From NCBI GenBank assembly GCA_017463585.1, contig JAFTOX010000003.1:434001-498000 (forward strand): 64,000 bases of DNA. The letters are read 5' to 3'. Positions 8,255 to 17,718 of this stretch are shown in pieces (within the stretch, counting starts at the first letter, position 1; every line of letters begins with the position of its first letter). The DNA comes from Rikenellaceae bacterium. GTDB taxonomy: Bacteria > Bacteroidota > Bacteroidia > Bacteroidales > Rikenellaceae. The translations under genes were made by a program, and so were the position numbers. The notes below the pieces were generated by a model. The model was not told the origin of the DNA. It saw only the letters and a program-made list of their open reading frames with translations, and did no database searches.

Positions 8255-8800
8255 TTAGAGGTTAGGCCATTGGCGATCCTTCTCGGAGATGATGAGCTGC
8301 GACGGCTCGATACCCCATCGCTCCAACTGCCAATCGATTGCCACCTTCGGATCATTCCACGCAATGCCCCCTTCGTCGTTGGGTGCGTAGTAGCGGCTGC
8401 ATTTATAGCCAAGTCGAGTACCGTCTTCCAACGCCAGAAAACCGTGCGCAAAGCCCTCTGGCACAAATATTTGACGACGATTCTCGGCTGTGAGCAGTTC
8501 GGCGTGCCACTTGCCGTACGTGGCACTACCCTCGCGCAAATCGACCACGACATCGAGCAATGCGCCACTCACCGCGCGCACCAACTTCGCCTGCGGCTCG
8601 GTACGCTGAAAATGCATACCACGCAGCACGCCACGTGCCGACATCGACTCATTCTCTTGCACGAAGTGGGTCGAAATGCCCGCCTCAGCATAGTCACTCT
8701 CGCGGAAACTCTCCATAAAATAGCCGCGTTCGTCACCATAGACGTGCGGTTCGATCACGACCAGTCCATCAATCGGGGGATATGTAAATCGGAAATTCAT
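8255..8800 (-). CDS. rfbC: dTDP-4-dehydrorhamnose 3,5-epimerase
   Basis: Epimerises C3 and C5 of dTDP-4-keto-6-deoxyglucose on the way to dTDP-rhamnose, used in surface polysaccharide. The 181-residue cupin shows the family blocks: YGDERGYFMESFRESDY, FVQENESMSARGVLRGMHFQ (catalytic His in RGMHF), GALLDVVVDLREGS, and FVPEGFAHGFLAL. Start ATG 8800 is chosen because MNFRFT begins the conserved domain; the frame runs on upstream to 8896 but would overlap the divergent ogt gene. The other rhamnose genes (rfbA, B, D) are not in this window, so rfbC is an orphan here. Confidence 0.92.
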   Translation of the reverse strand: MNFRFTYPPIDGLVVIEPHVYGDERGYFMESFRESDYAEAGISTHFVQENESMSARGVLRGMHFQRTEPQAKLVRAVSGALLDVVVDLREGSATYGKWHAELLTAENRRQIFVPEGFAHGFLALEDGTRLGYKCSRYYAPNDEGGIAWNDPKVAIDWQLERWGIEPSQLIISEKDRQWPNL

Positions 8801-8823
8801 CTCTACGCAATTTTGCAATAGTA

Positions 8824-8882
8824 CAAAATTAGTAAATTTAGTCGAAGTCGTGCACTCATTCGCGCGGAAATGTGTAAATTTG
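8824..8882. promoter_or_regulatory. Divergent rfbC/ogt promoter region
   Basis: Minus strand: TAATTTTG (8831-8824) is 23 bases before rfbC. Plus strand: TAAATTTG (8875-8882) ends only 6 bases before the ogt ATG. Confidence 0.6.
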
Positions 8883-8888
8883 TCCATT

Positions 8889-9434
8889 ATGAGCAACGAT
8901 TTACCTCCAATTTTGATTCCGCGAGCAAGCGAACAACCCTTCGAAAGGTTGGTTTATGGGTTTGCCGACACTCCGTTTGGGCGTGCCATTGTCGCCTTCA
9001 ATGGCATGGCTATATGTGCCCTATGGTTTTGTGACGGCAACGAGAACGACACCCTCAATGCCCTAAAACGCGATTTTGCGGCAGATGAATACTCACGCGA
9101 CGACTCACGAGCCGAGCAGATCGTACAACGGATCATCGCGCGACAAACAAGCGACCTGATTTTGGAGGTTGATGGGAGTGAATTTAGGTTCAACATCTGG
9201 CAACAGTTGCTTTCGACTACGCCAGCTGAAACCTTGACTTACGGCGAATTAACCGAACGATGCGGATTGGCTCGGGGCGCTGTGCGTGCCGTCGCTTCGG
9301 CCGTGGCGTCGAATCAGATCGGTTGGATTATTCCGTGTCATCGCATTGTGCGCAGCCGAGGCGACATTGGGCGTTTTCGTTGGGGCGAAGAGCGCAAACG
9401 AGCAATGGTCAACTGGGAGAAATCTTCAAAATAG
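8889..9434 (+). CDS. ogt: Methylated-DNA--protein-cysteine methyltransferase
   Basis: Repairs O6-alkylguanine by moving the alkyl group to its own cysteine in a one-time reaction. 181 residues. The C-terminal domain has the helix-turn-helix (TYGELTERCGLARGAVRAVASAVASN) and the active site PCHRIV preceded by GWII, as in Ogt/Ada C-terminal domains. The N-terminal part matches the ribonuclease-like domain of Ogt. ATG 8889 is preferred to the upstream frame start because it lies just after a -7 box; translation from the upstream ATG would need a transcript starting before that box. Single gene, converging with secA. Confidence 0.9.
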   Translation: MSNDLPPILIPRASEQPFERLVYGFADTPFGRAIVAFNGMAICALWFCDGNENDTLNALKRDFAADEYSRDDSRAEQIVQRIIARQTSDLILEVDGSEFRFNIWQQLLSTTPAETLTYGELTERCGLARGAVRAVASAVASNQIGWIIPCHRIVRSRGDIGRFRWGEERKRAMVNWEKSSK

Positions 9435-9442
9435 GCACAAAA

Positions 9443-9470
9443 AATCGGGGCACCTTGCGATGTCCCGATT
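9443..9470 (-). terminator. secA terminator
   Basis: Arms AATCGGG (9443-9449) and CCCGATT (9464-9470). On the minus strand the hairpin is followed by a T run, fitting secA; ogt ends just before on the other strand. Confidence 0.75.
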
Positions 9471-9492
9471 CTCATTCTGCGCTAACGCTCGC

Positions 9493-12400
9493 CTATTTCT
9501 CGAAGCGACCGTGGCACTGTTTGTACTTCTTACCCGAACCGCAGGGGCAAGGCTCATTACGGCCCACCTTCTTCTCAACCTGCACGGGTGCGGGTTTGCT
9601 CTTGTCGCCTGCGCCAGCCTGAGCCGCAGCCTGCATACGCGACGCCTGCAACTTATTCACATCGACCTTAGGACGCTGCTGCTGACGAGGTTGAGCATTG
9701 TTCTCACGAACGGGAACAAACGCCTTATTCAAGATTGCCAAAACCTCACGGTTGATCTTCTCCAACATCTTGCTGAACAACTCGAACGACTCGAACTTGT
9801 AGATCATCAGCGGGTCTTTCTGCTCGTAGGTTGCATTCTGTACGCTCTGGCGCAGATCGTCCATCTCGCGCAAGTGCTCACGCCAATTATCGTCGATCGT
9901 GGTGAACATCACCATCTTGGTGAACATACGGAAGATCTCGGCGCAGTTGGTATCCTTGCAACGCTGAACATTCACCGCAACGTGGTAACCCAACGTACCA
10001 TCGGTAATGGGAACCAAAATCGACGAGTCCATCATATCCTTACGATCCTCGTAAACACGCTCCATAACCGGTGCAACCATATCGGCAATAGCCTTTGCAC
10101 GGCGCGAGTATGCCTCCTGCAAATCCTTGACAACCAAGTCAATCAACTCGGGAGTCTTAGCCGACTTATAGGTCTGCTCGTCGAACGAGGGACGGATTGC
10201 AACCTGACGAATCAACTCAACACCGAAGTCCTCGAAATCGACATCGCTATTGCTCTGGACGAACGACTGAGCGAAATCGACCATAATGTTATTCAAGTCG
10301 ATATCGATACGCTCGCCATACAGCGCGTGACGGCGACGAGTGTAGATAACCTCACGCTGCGAGTTCATCACATCGTCATACTCCAACAGTCGCTTACGGA
10401 TACCGAAGTTGTTCTCCTCGACCTTCTTCTGAGCGCGCTCGATAGCCTTCGACATCATCGAAGCCTGGATAACCTCGCCCTCCTGAACGCCCATACGGTC
10501 CATCATCGACGCAATACGCTCCGAACCGAACAGACGCATCAGATCGTCCTCCAACGACACGAAGAACTGCGACGAACCGGGGTCACCCTGACGTCCTGCA
10601 CGACCACGCAACTGACGGTCGACACGACGCGACTCGTGGCGCTCGGTACCAATGATCGCCAAACCGCCTGCCTCGATAACCTCCTTCGGCAGCTTAATAT
10701 CGGTACCACGACCCGCCATATTGGTTGCGATCGTAACCTGACCCGCACGACCAGCCTCCAAAACAACCTGTGCCTCCAACTGGTGCTGCTTAGCATTCAG
10801 CACGTTGTGCTTAATACCGCGCAACTTCAACATTCGGCTCAGCAACTCCGAAATCTCGACCGACGTCGTACCAACCAACACGGGACGACCCGTCTTGACC
10901 GTTGCTGTAATTTCGTCAATTACTGCGTTATATTTTTCACGCTTAGTCTTGTAAATCAGATCGTCACGGTCGTCACGAATAATCGGGCGGTTGGGCGGAA
11001 TAACCACAACGTCCAGACCGTAGATGCTCCAAAACTCACTTGCCTCGGTCTCAGCCGTACCGGTCATACCCGACAACTTGTGATACATACGGAAGTAGTT
11101 CTGCAAGGTAATCGTAGCGAAAGTCTGCGTTGCAGCCTCGACCTTCACACGCTCCTTAGCCTCGATAGCCTGATGCAGACCGTCCGAGTAACGACGACCG
11201 TCCAAAATACGACCCGTCTGCTCGTCGACAATCTTCACCTTATTCTCCATCACCACATACTCAACGTCCTTCTCGAACATTGCGTAGGCTTTGAGCAACT
11301 GCTGAACGGTGTGAACTCGCTCCGACTTGATTGCGTAGTCATTGATCACCTCATCGCGCTTTGCAGCCTTCTCCTCAGCGGTCAGCTCAGCCTTCTCCAA
11401 CTCAGCTACTGCGTCGCCAATGTTAGGCAGCACGAAGAAGTTGTCCTCGCCAACGCTCTTCGACAACACCTCGTGACCCTTGTCCGTAAGCTCAACCGAG
11501 TGCAGTTTCTCGTCAATCACGAAGTACAACTCGTCGGTAATCTCGGGCATACGGCGGTTGTTATCAGCCATATAGACATTCTCGGTCTTCTGCATCAGCA
11601 CCTTCACACCGGGTTCGCTCAGGTACTTAATCAGCGGCTTATACTTAGGCAGACCCTTATGCGCACGATAGAGAATGATACCACCCTCCTCGTTTTTGCC
11701 CTCATTGATCAAGCGACGAGCCTCAGCAACCAACTGAGTAACAAAGTTCTTCTGCAAATTATACAGACGCTCAACTACGGGGCAATACTGCTCAAACATC
11801 TGATCCTCGCCCTTAGGCACGGGACCCGAAATAATCAACGGCGTACGTGCATCGTCGATCAAAATCGAGTCGGCCTCATCGACAATCGCATAGTGCAGAT
11901 TCTCGCGCTGAACCAGATCGGCAGGCGACGACGCCATATTATCTCGCAGGTAGTCGAAACCGAACTCGTTGTTCGTTCCGAAGGTAATATCGGCCAAATA
12001 TGCACGCTTACGCTCATCGGTATTGGGTTTGTGCATATCGATACAATCGACCGTCAACCCGTGGAACTGATACATCGGGCCCATCCACTCGCAGTCACGA
12101 CGCGACAGATAATCATTCACCGTAACGACGTGTACACCCTTGCCAGCCAGCGCATTAAGGAATACGGGCAGCGTTGCTACCAGCGTCTTACCCTCACCCG
12201 TTGCCATCTCGGCGATACGACCTCGAAGCTTCTCATCGTCCGAATTTTTCAGACCCTCGACACGACCCAAGTGCAGAACAACACCACCAAACAGCTGGCT
12301 ATCGTAGTGGACCATATTCCACTTCAAGAGGTTACCTCCTGCGATCCAGCTATTCTTATATACAGCCTTACCCTCCTCGTTGATCGAGACGAAGTCCTTA

Positions 12401-12879
12401 CGCGCTGCCAAGTCCTTATCGAACTGCGTAGCCGTAACCACAACCTCCTCGCTCTCCGAGAAACGACGAGCGGTCGATTTCATAATTGCAAATGCGTCAG
12501 GCAGAATGTGATAGAGTTTCTCCTCGATCTTGCGATTGACCTCCTTCTTCAACTCCTCGATACGCTTGCCCTTGCTCTCCTTATCGGCCAGCCACTTCTC
12601 CTTAGCCTTCTCGCGCTCACGCACGTCCGACTGCTCGAACTGCGGCTCAGGCTGCTCCAACTCGCGCTTCAACGACGCGATTTCGCCCTCCTCGGGAGCA
12701 ATGTACTCAGCTATCTGACGACGCAACGACGCACTCAACTCACGCAAACCGTCGTTAGTCAGGGCGTCAATTTCGACATATCTCTTCTTGATCTGCTCCA
12801 CAAACGGCTCAATCAATCGGCGATCTTTATCCGATTTCGAACCGAGGAACAGTTTAATGGTTTTCTCTAAAATACCCAT
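9493..12879 (-). CDS. secA: Preprotein translocase ATPase SecA
   Basis: The ATP-driven motor that threads unfolded proteins through SecYEG. 1128 residues, longer than the roughly 900 of enterobacterial SecA, as is usual for Bacteroidota, which carry inserts in the first motor domain. Visible: [15 protein letters not shown] (Walker A), [35 protein letters not shown] (DEAD box), the second motor domain with [12 protein letters not shown] and [20 protein letters not shown], the helical scaffold, and the C-terminal zinc motif [16 protein letters not shown] that binds SecB or ribosomes. Ala/Gln/Pro-rich linker before the zinc motif. Monocistronic, with a -7 box at 12905-12912 on the minus strand. 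Confidence 0.98.
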   Translation of the reverse strand: MGILEKTIKLFLGSKSDKDRRLIEPFVEQIKKRYVEIDALTNDGLRELSASLRRQIAEYIAPEEGEIASLKRELEQPEPQFEQSDVREREKAKEKWLADKESKGKRIEELKKEVNRKIEEKLYHILPDAFAIMKSTARRFSESEEVVVTATQFDKDLAARKDFVSINEEGKAVYKNSWIAGGNLLKWNMVHYDSQLFGGVVLHLGRVEGLKNSDDEKLRGRIAEMATGEGKTLVATLPVFLNALAGKGVHVVTVNDYLSRRDCEWMGPMYQFHGLTVDCIDMHKPNTDERKRAYLADITFGTNNEFGFDYLRDNMASSPADLVQRENLHYAIVDEADSILIDDARTPLIISGPVPKGEDQMFEQYCPVVERLYNLQKNFVTQLVAEARRLINEGKNEEGGIILYRAHKGLPKYKPLIKYLSEPGVKVLMQKTENVYMADNNRRMPEITDELYFVIDEKLHSVELTDKGHEVLSKSVGEDNFFVLPNIGDAVAELEKAELTAEEKAAKRDEVINDYAIKSERVHTVQQLLKAYAMFEKDVEYVVMENKVKIVDEQTGRILDGRRYSDGLHQAIEAKERVKVEAATQTFATITLQNYFRMYHKLSGMTGTAETEASEFWSIYGLDVVVIPPNRPIIRDDRDDLIYKTKREKYNAVIDEITATVKTGRPVLVGTTSVEISELLSRMLKLRGIKHNVLNAKQHQLEAQVVLEAGRAGQVTIATNMAGRGTDIKLPKEVIEAGGLAIIGTERHESRRVDRQLRGRAGRQGDPGSSQFFVSLEDDLMRLFGSERIASMMDRMGVQEGEVIQASMMSKAIERAQKKVEENNFGIRKRLLEYDDVMNSQREVIYTRRRHALYGERIDIDLNNIMVDFAQSFVQSNSDVDFEDFGVELIRQVAIRPSFDEQTYKSAKTPELIDLVVKDLQEAYSRRAKAIADMVAPVMERVYEDRKDMMDSSILVPITDGTLGYHVAVNVQRCKDTNCAEIFRMFTKMVMFTTIDDNWREHLREMDDLRQSVQNATYEQKDPLMIYKFESFELFSKMLEKINREVLAILNKAFVPVRENNAQPRQQQRPKVDVNKLQASRMQAAAQAGAGDKSKPAPVQVEKKVGRNEPCPCGSGKKYKQCHGRFEK

Positions 12880-12904
12880 TTGAATATCTAATTAGTTAAT
12901 CATA

Positions 12905-12912
12905 CAAAGGTA
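12905..12912 (-). promoter_or_regulatory. -7 box of secA
   Basis: TACCTTTG on the minus strand, 25 bases before the secA ATG. Confidence 0.55.
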
Positions 12913-12933
12913 ACGCTTTTTCGCGACAATACA

Positions 12934-14181
12934 CTATTTTATGCTCTTTTTTATCAGCCTTCTACCCAATCTGCACTCACAACAACGTCCATTAGCACAA
13001 AATTCGTTATAAAGTTGCAACAAAGCCTGCGAATCGAACGAGCTTAGCACCGGAACACCCTCGCCCAACCAGCCTCGAATGAAGCGGTTATCCTCGGCGG
13101 GAATGCTCTCCAAAAGGTCGACCGCACGCACTCGCAGATCCTCACGACCCGTGCGGGCAGCATAGAAAAATTGCATCGGAGCGACCAGATTGATTCCGAC
13201 AAGATGAGCCTTCGCACGTCCCAAACGCTTGACTCCACTCATCGATGTGCGGGCGGGAATATAGTGCGTGGTCCAATAGTCCGACGCCTCAGCCATAAAC
13301 AATCGGCTCACATCGTCGGCCGTACAACACTCAATCACCTTAGAGAATAGCAACTCGCTATTACACAACAAGGTAGCCATCTGCGACAAGCGCAGTACGG
13401 GGTGGTTGCGCGGAATGACACCCGTCAGCGTCCACTCACTGGCACGCATTGGCTCGATTGCATATTTATGTGAAAGATAGAAGAAATCGGCCTTCAAACG
13501 GTGCAGATATTCATCGTCCTCGTATTGGTCCAGCAGACCCGATCCGCACAATAACATTGCCTCGGCTGCACGCGAAGCTTGGCGTTCGCGCTGAATGATT
13601 CGATATGGGACACGGCGAGCCAGCTCCATATATGCCTCGCGGTTGCGCACATCGCCCATCACTCGGAACAACATCACGTAAAGCGTTTGATTCCAATCGT
13701 TTTGGCAACTTTCGAAGATCTGATCAATATCGCCATATTTGCGTGCAATACGATCGAAAACCAAACCCGTGAAGATATCCGAACGGTGCAACGAATCCAT
13801 TTCGCGAAGACGTTCGCCACAATAGAAATGCTCGGCGCCACTCAGCAGACGGTTATACATTCTTCGCGCTGCATCGGGAATCGTCATCTGCACCACCGGC
13901 AACGGACGTCCCGAGCTATCGAGCACCACCCTACGGTCGGTTGTAAACTGCGCCACGACATCGGCTTGCTCAGGCGTTGTATCGCCCAACGCAACCGTGC
14001 CACTATACAGACAACCATCAATCTCTAATCGCGCTCCGACCGCCACCGAGCGTTCGGGCACAACTTCGCCCGCATCGACAACCTTCACCGCGCGCCCATC
14101 GGTCGAGCGATAGCAGCCCAATGGCCACTCCGCCACACTCCAAAGCAGACGCAAAAGTGCGTTATCGTCAGCGCGCTTCAT
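12934..14181 (-). CDS. DUF2851 family protein
   Basis: 415 residues, no signal peptide. The protein matches the Bacteroidota family DUF2851 in length and in its ending, where a Cys cluster (CANGRCCECRLGRRLI) follows a helical repeat region. Near the N-terminus it has a beta-rich part with LEIDGCLYSGTVAL, resembling the nuclease-like fold reported for this family. The biochemical role is unknown. It lies 19 bases after the sufT-like gene and is the last gene of that leftward run, but nothing in it points to Fe-S work. Confidence 0.8.
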   Translation of the reverse strand: MKRADDNALLRLLWSVAEWPLGCYRSTDGRAVKVVDAGEVVPERSVAVGARLEIDGCLYSGTVALGDTTPEQADVVAQFTTDRRVVLDSSGRPLPVVQMTIPDAARRMYNRLLSGAEHFYCGERLREMDSLHRSDIFTGLVFDRIARKYGDIDQIFESCQNDWNQTLYVMLFRVMGDVRNREAYMELARRVPYRIIQRERQASRAAEAMLLCGSGLLDQYEDDEYLHRLKADFFYLSHKYAIEPMRASEWTLTGVIPRNHPVLRLSQMATLLCNSELLFSKVIECCTADDVSRLFMAEASDYWTTHYIPARTSMSGVKRLGRAKAHLVGINLVAPMQFFYAARTGREDLRVRAVDLLESIPAEDNRFIRGWLGEGVPVLSSFDSQALLQLYNEFCANGRCCECRLGRRLIKKSIK

Positions 14182-14200
14182 CTTCGATTACTCGTTTGAT

Positions 14201-14521
14201 TTACAACAGATTGAGTTCCAGCAGAGCCTCTTCGCTCATCATCGAGCGATCCCAAGCAGGCTCGAATGTCAGAATTACATTGACCTTCTCCACACCGTCG
14301 ATTTTGGCAACCTGCGTATTGACGTCCTCGACCAAAATATCCGCCATCGGGCAGTTCGGTGCAGTCAGAGTCATACGGATTGTCGCCACGCGGTCGGGCG
14401 TAAAGTCTATCTCGTAGATCAAGCCCAAATCATAGACATTGACGGGGATCTCGGGATCGTAGATATTTTTCAGCGTCAGAACTATATCGCGTTCGACGCG
14501 CAAAATTTCCTCAGCAGTCAT
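14201..14521 (-). CDS. SufT-like MIP18/DUF59 Fe-S assembly factor
   Basis: 106 residues. Proteins of this family help to mature or deliver iron-sulfur clusters, often beside suf genes. The characteristic block is NIYDPEIPVNVYDLGLIYEIDF (residues about 18-39), followed by MTLTAPNCPMADILVEDV, where the Cys in TAPNCP is the conserved, probably cluster-binding residue, and LTFEPAWDRSMMSEEA. It follows sufE by 16 bases, which supports the role. PaaD of the phenylacetate pathway shares the fold but has no neighbours here to favour it. Confidence 0.85.
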   Translation of the reverse strand: MTAEEILRVERDIVLTLKNIYDPEIPVNVYDLGLIYEIDFTPDRVATIRMTLTAPNCPMADILVEDVNTQVAKIDGVEKVNVILTFEPAWDRSMMSEEALLELNLL

Positions 14522-14537
14522 AGTTCCTGTTTTTCAA

Positions 14538-14954
14538 TTATTTTTCGCGCGACTCGAACGCCAACGCATACATTCGCATCTGCTTGATCATCGCCAGCAG
14601 ACCATTGCTACGCGTGGGCGAAAGGTTCTCGCGCAAACCAATTTGATCGATAAAATAGAGATCCATCGCAAGCAGTTCGGCAGGCGTGCGACCATTCATC
14701 ACTCGAATCAACAAAGCGATGATTCCCTTTGTGATAATTGCGTCACTATCAGCCGAATAGTACACCTTTCCATCGCGCAACTCGGCATCGACCCACACGC
14801 GCGACTGGCAACCTTCGATTACATACTGATCAGTACGATGTTCGGCTGCAATTTGAGGCACATCTTCGCTCAGTCCGATCAAGTAGTCGTACTTGTCCAA
14901 CCAATCCTCGAAAATCGAAAATTCCTCGATAATCTCCTCTTGAATCTGATCCAT
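14538..14954 (-). CDS. sufE: Cysteine desulfuration protein SufE
   Basis: SufE accepts the persulfide sulfur from SufS and hands it to SufB. 138 residues with the family plan: N-terminal helix (EEFSIFEDWLDKYDYLIGLS), the active cysteine in IEGCQSRVWV (about residue 49), and the helix with IITKGIIALLIRVMNGRTPAEL. sufB itself begins at 63061, about 48 kb away, so the Suf genes are split in this genome. It is followed after 16 bases by a SufT-like gene and preceded by a phosphatase-superfamily gene. Confidence 0.9.
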   Translation of the reverse strand: MDQIQEEIIEEFSIFEDWLDKYDYLIGLSEDVPQIAAEHRTDQYVIEGCQSRVWVDAELRDGKVYYSADSDAIITKGIIALLIRVMNGRTPAELLAMDLYFIDQIGLRENLSPTRSNGLLAMIKQMRMYALAFESREK

Positions 14955-14984
14955 ATCCGTTATTTAACTCTTTGTTATTCAACA

Positions 14985-16631
14985 CTATTTATCCGCACCG
15001 ATAATCTCTTCGAGCGGCAGAGCCGACGATGCAATCGGGCGACCAATATTCACAATGCGCGCCAAAGTGGGTGCAACCGAAGTCATGTACACCGAGCGGT
15101 AAACCTTGCGCCCCTGAGGCACCTGCCAACCCAACCACATCAATGGCACGTGGGTATCATAGCCATACATCGAGCCCGAACGCGAACGAGCCGTATCGTC
15201 ATCACGCTCCTCGATCCAACCCGCCATAAGGTTGATAGTCAGGTCGCCCGAGCGACGCGGATAGAAGCTATTTTGCATCATCTGCGCATACGAAGCGCCG
15301 AAATAGCTGTTCTGCATTGCCGTCGAGGTCATCACGTGCGACACGCCACGGAACTGCAACGCAAAAGCCGCCACGCGGTTCTGCACCTCCTCCAAATTGA
15401 GGTTATTGCTGTAAATAAGGTTGCGATTGAGGTACAACTGACGGTCGACATAGTCGACAACCCAATCGCCCGCACCCCACTGCGCAATCATAAAGCTATT
15501 GAGAATCACCGCAAATTGGCGTGGATTGAATCGCTCACGAGGCTCGTCGCCCAAGTCGTACGAATCGCTCGATCCGTGATCCGACGTGAGCACCACCAGC
15601 ACCTCCTCCGCACTATCGAACTGCGCAAAAACGAATCCCAAGAACTGCTCCAAATCGCTATCCAAGCGGTAAAACATATCCTCGACCTCCATCGACTCGG
15701 GACCATACAACTCGCCAATATAGCGCGGAGCGTCGAGGCAGATATTGAGCACGTCGGTCACCTCGTCGTGCCCCAACTGCTCGTTCATAATCGCACGACG
15801 TGCAAACTCAAATACAATCGTATTGCCCGCAGGCGTCGAGAGAATCTTGTCGTAATCGCGCGAGATGGTCGGCTTGGTGAACATACGCGACAGAGCGCCA
15901 CGCTTTTTGGTCTTCTCCTCGGTAGCCTTCACCGGCTCCAAGCGCGAGTAACGGCGATTGACATAGACCTCCTTGTCGTTGAGCAGCGTCCACTTATAAT
16001 TCAAGAACGAAGCGTTGTAACGCTCATCATTATAGTCACTTACCCAACCCGGCAGCATAGGTTTATATGCCGTCGAAGTTGCCCAGCTGCAACGCGTGTC
16101 GTCGATCCAATAGACGTCCGACGTGTGACCACCCATAACCACAGCAGACACGGGATCGCACGCGACCGTAACCACACGGCTATCAGGCGAATAGTCCTTC
16201 AATGCGTCGCCAAAGGTAGGCACAACCAGATTGGCATTCGAGTAGCAACCGCGACCGTCGTCACAATCCAGACCGCGCATCGTACGATCGTAGATCAAAT
16301 CCACCTTGCGACCCGTCGTGTAGTCGATCCAATAGTCGCCCGCAACGCCGTGAATCGAGGGATTTGCGCCCGTTGTCATCGTTGCCAGCGAGGCCGCCGT
16401 CGTGGTGAGCATATAGTTGTAGTAACTCTCTTCGTAGCTCGTTCCCTCACGCATAAAACGCTTGAAACCACCCTCTTCGAAGCCCTTTTCGAAACGCGAC
16501 AAGAAGTCGTAACGCATCTGACTCACAACGATATTGACAATCAGGCGGGGCTTGGTGGGTGTAGTGGCTGCCTGGGCGTGTAACGACCCCAACGACAACA
16601 ATGCAAGTATTAAAAGTGTACGAAATTTCAT
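14985..16631 (-). CDS. Secreted alkaline phosphatase-superfamily protein (PafA-like)
   Basis: A periplasmic phosphoesterase of the nucleotide pyrophosphatase/phosphatase superfamily, close to PafA-type alkaline phosphatases of Bacteroidota. 548 residues from ATG 16631, giving a signal peptide that ends LHAQA. Visible: IVVSQMRYDFLSRF near the mature N-terminus (Asp at the first metal site), MLTTTAASLATMTTGANPSIHG (Thr/Ser nucleophile region), GVAGDYW, and VLTSDHGSSDS (Asp-His metal pair). The frame upstream to 16661 is unlikely to be used. A -7-like TATCTTTA at 16657-16650 on the minus strand would drive it; the sufE pair may be cotranscribed from it. Confidence 0.85.
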   Translation of the reverse strand: MKFRTLLILALLSLGSLHAQAATTPTKPRLIVNIVVSQMRYDFLSRFEKGFEEGGFKRFMREGTSYEESYYNYMLTTTAASLATMTTGANPSIHGVAGDYWIDYTTGRKVDLIYDRTMRGLDCDDGRGCYSNANLVVPTFGDALKDYSPDSRVVTVACDPVSAVVMGGHTSDVYWIDDTRCSWATSTAYKPMLPGWVSDYNDERYNASFLNYKWTLLNDKEVYVNRRYSRLEPVKATEEKTKKRGALSRMFTKPTISRDYDKILSTPAGNTIVFEFARRAIMNEQLGHDEVTDVLNICLDAPRYIGELYGPESMEVEDMFYRLDSDLEQFLGFVFAQFDSAEEVLVVLTSDHGSSDSYDLGDEPRERFNPRQFAVILNSFMIAQWGAGDWVVDYVDRQLYLNRNLIYSNNLNLEEVQNRVAAFALQFRGVSHVMTSTAMQNSYFGASYAQMMQNSFYPRRSGDLTINLMAGWIEERDDDTARSRSGSMYGYDTHVPLMWLGWQVPQGRKVYRSVYMTSVAPTLARIVNIGRPIASSALPLEEIIGADK

Positions 16632-16693
16632 CTTCTCAATTTTAAGCCGTAAAGATAGCAAATTAATGCGACGTAGCGACTCTTTTGAGTGAT

Positions 16694-17662
16694 TTATTTA
16701 TGCTCCAACGCGAAAAATGGACGCAGCGCAGCCCAATCGACATCGGGATAAATCGCCGACAAACTTTCGATACGCTCGCACATCTTACGGCAGAACTCAC
16801 GATGATCCTCTGACTCGGGGTCACTCGGACGATGATGAGCCGCACGCCACAATCGCTCAACCTCGTGCATTGCTGTCTGTGCCGAGGGTGCAATCGCCCA
16901 CTCGCACCAGCGCTCCCAAATGTAATCTACGGCCACCGACGAAGGGTGCACCATATCCTCAGCGTAGAAACGATAATCGCGCAAATCGTCATTCATAATC
17001 TCGAACGAGGGGAAGTATTCAACCCGTTCGAACTGCTCGGCAAGGCGTGCCGCTGCGACACGCAACATCGCCTTACTCAGCGAGTTACTGTCCAATCCAT
17101 CAGCCACGTGGCGCACGGGACTCACGGTCAGCACAACGTGTTTGTCGTGCAGGTATTTTTGGATTGTTTCGCCGAGCAACGCCACAATTTCATCGACGCT
17201 CATCATCTCGCGCGTGAACATCTGCGACGGCATCTTATGGCAGTTCGCCACCACCCTACCTTGCAGACGATAGACCCACGCCGAGCCCAATGTCAGTACG
17301 ACCATATCAGCCTCGCGCAGAGCCTTCGCGCCGCTCTCAACTGCGCGATTTATTGCGTCGAGTGCTGTCGTCTTCGATCGTGACGCAAAGTCACCGTGGA
17401 AATCTATCGACACCCATCGCTCACCACTAAGCGTCAGGTCATCAGTAGAATACAAGCGAGCCGACGCCATTCGTTCGATTGTCTGAGCAATCGACGCAGG
17501 GTTGAACATTATGCCAAACGGGTTGCTCGCAACGTGAAAACCAGCGTGGTGCATTCGCTCAGCAATGTGTTCTGAGAAGCACGAACCGATCATCATCACT
17601 CGTTTCGAGTGGTCTAGCAACAAGGGCGAGGGCTTGATATTGATAGTTGTACGAAATTGCAT
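16694..17662 (-). CDS. GSCFA domain protein
   Basis: 322 residues, no signal peptide. The name-giving motif MIGSCFSEHIAERM (residues about 24-37) is followed by NPFGIMFNPASI, and later by LTLGSAWVYRL, TVSPVRHVADGL and FPSFEIMNDDLRDYRFYAEDMVHPS. These fit an SGNH-like hydrolase: Ser in the GSCFS block and a Asp-x-x-His pair (DMVHPS) near the C-terminus. The substrate is unknown; esterase or sugar acyl-transferase activity is inference. Divergent from ispE with its own -7 box. Confidence 0.88.
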   Translation of the reverse strand: MQFRTTINIKPSPLLLDHSKRVMMIGSCFSEHIAERMHHAGFHVASNPFGIMFNPASIAQTIERMASARLYSTDDLTLSGERWVSIDFHGDFASRSKTTALDAINRAVESGAKALREADMVVLTLGSAWVYRLQGRVVANCHKMPSQMFTREMMSVDEIVALLGETIQKYLHDKHVVLTVSPVRHVADGLDSNSLSKAMLRVAAARLAEQFERVEYFPSFEIMNDDLRDYRFYAEDMVHPSSVAVDYIWERWCEWAIAPSAQTAMHEVERLWRAAHHRPSDPESEDHREFCRKMCERIESLSAIYPDVDWAALRPFFALEHK

Positions 17663-17686
17663 AAATATATCATTCAGTTAAGCGTA

Positions 17687-17714
17687 CAAATGTAGCTAAA
17701 ATTCGCTATATTTG
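17687..17714. promoter_or_regulatory. Divergent GSCFA/ispE promoter region
   Basis: Minus strand: TACATTTG (17694-17687), 24 bases before the GSCFA start. Plus strand: TATATTTG (17707-17714), ending 4 bases before the ispE ATG. Confidence 0.6.
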
Positions 17715-17718
17715 CGAT

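Noticed and set aside
9286..12870. A 1194-codon open frame opposite secA
   Set aside because: It lies wholly antisense to an unmistakable SecA. Its codons mirror the strong codon bias of secA, which leaves few stops on the other strand; no domain is recognisable.
14643..16583. A 646-codon open frame opposite sufE and the phosphatase-like gene
   Set aside because: Spans two real genes and their gap on the other strand, rich in His and Arg; a shadow frame.
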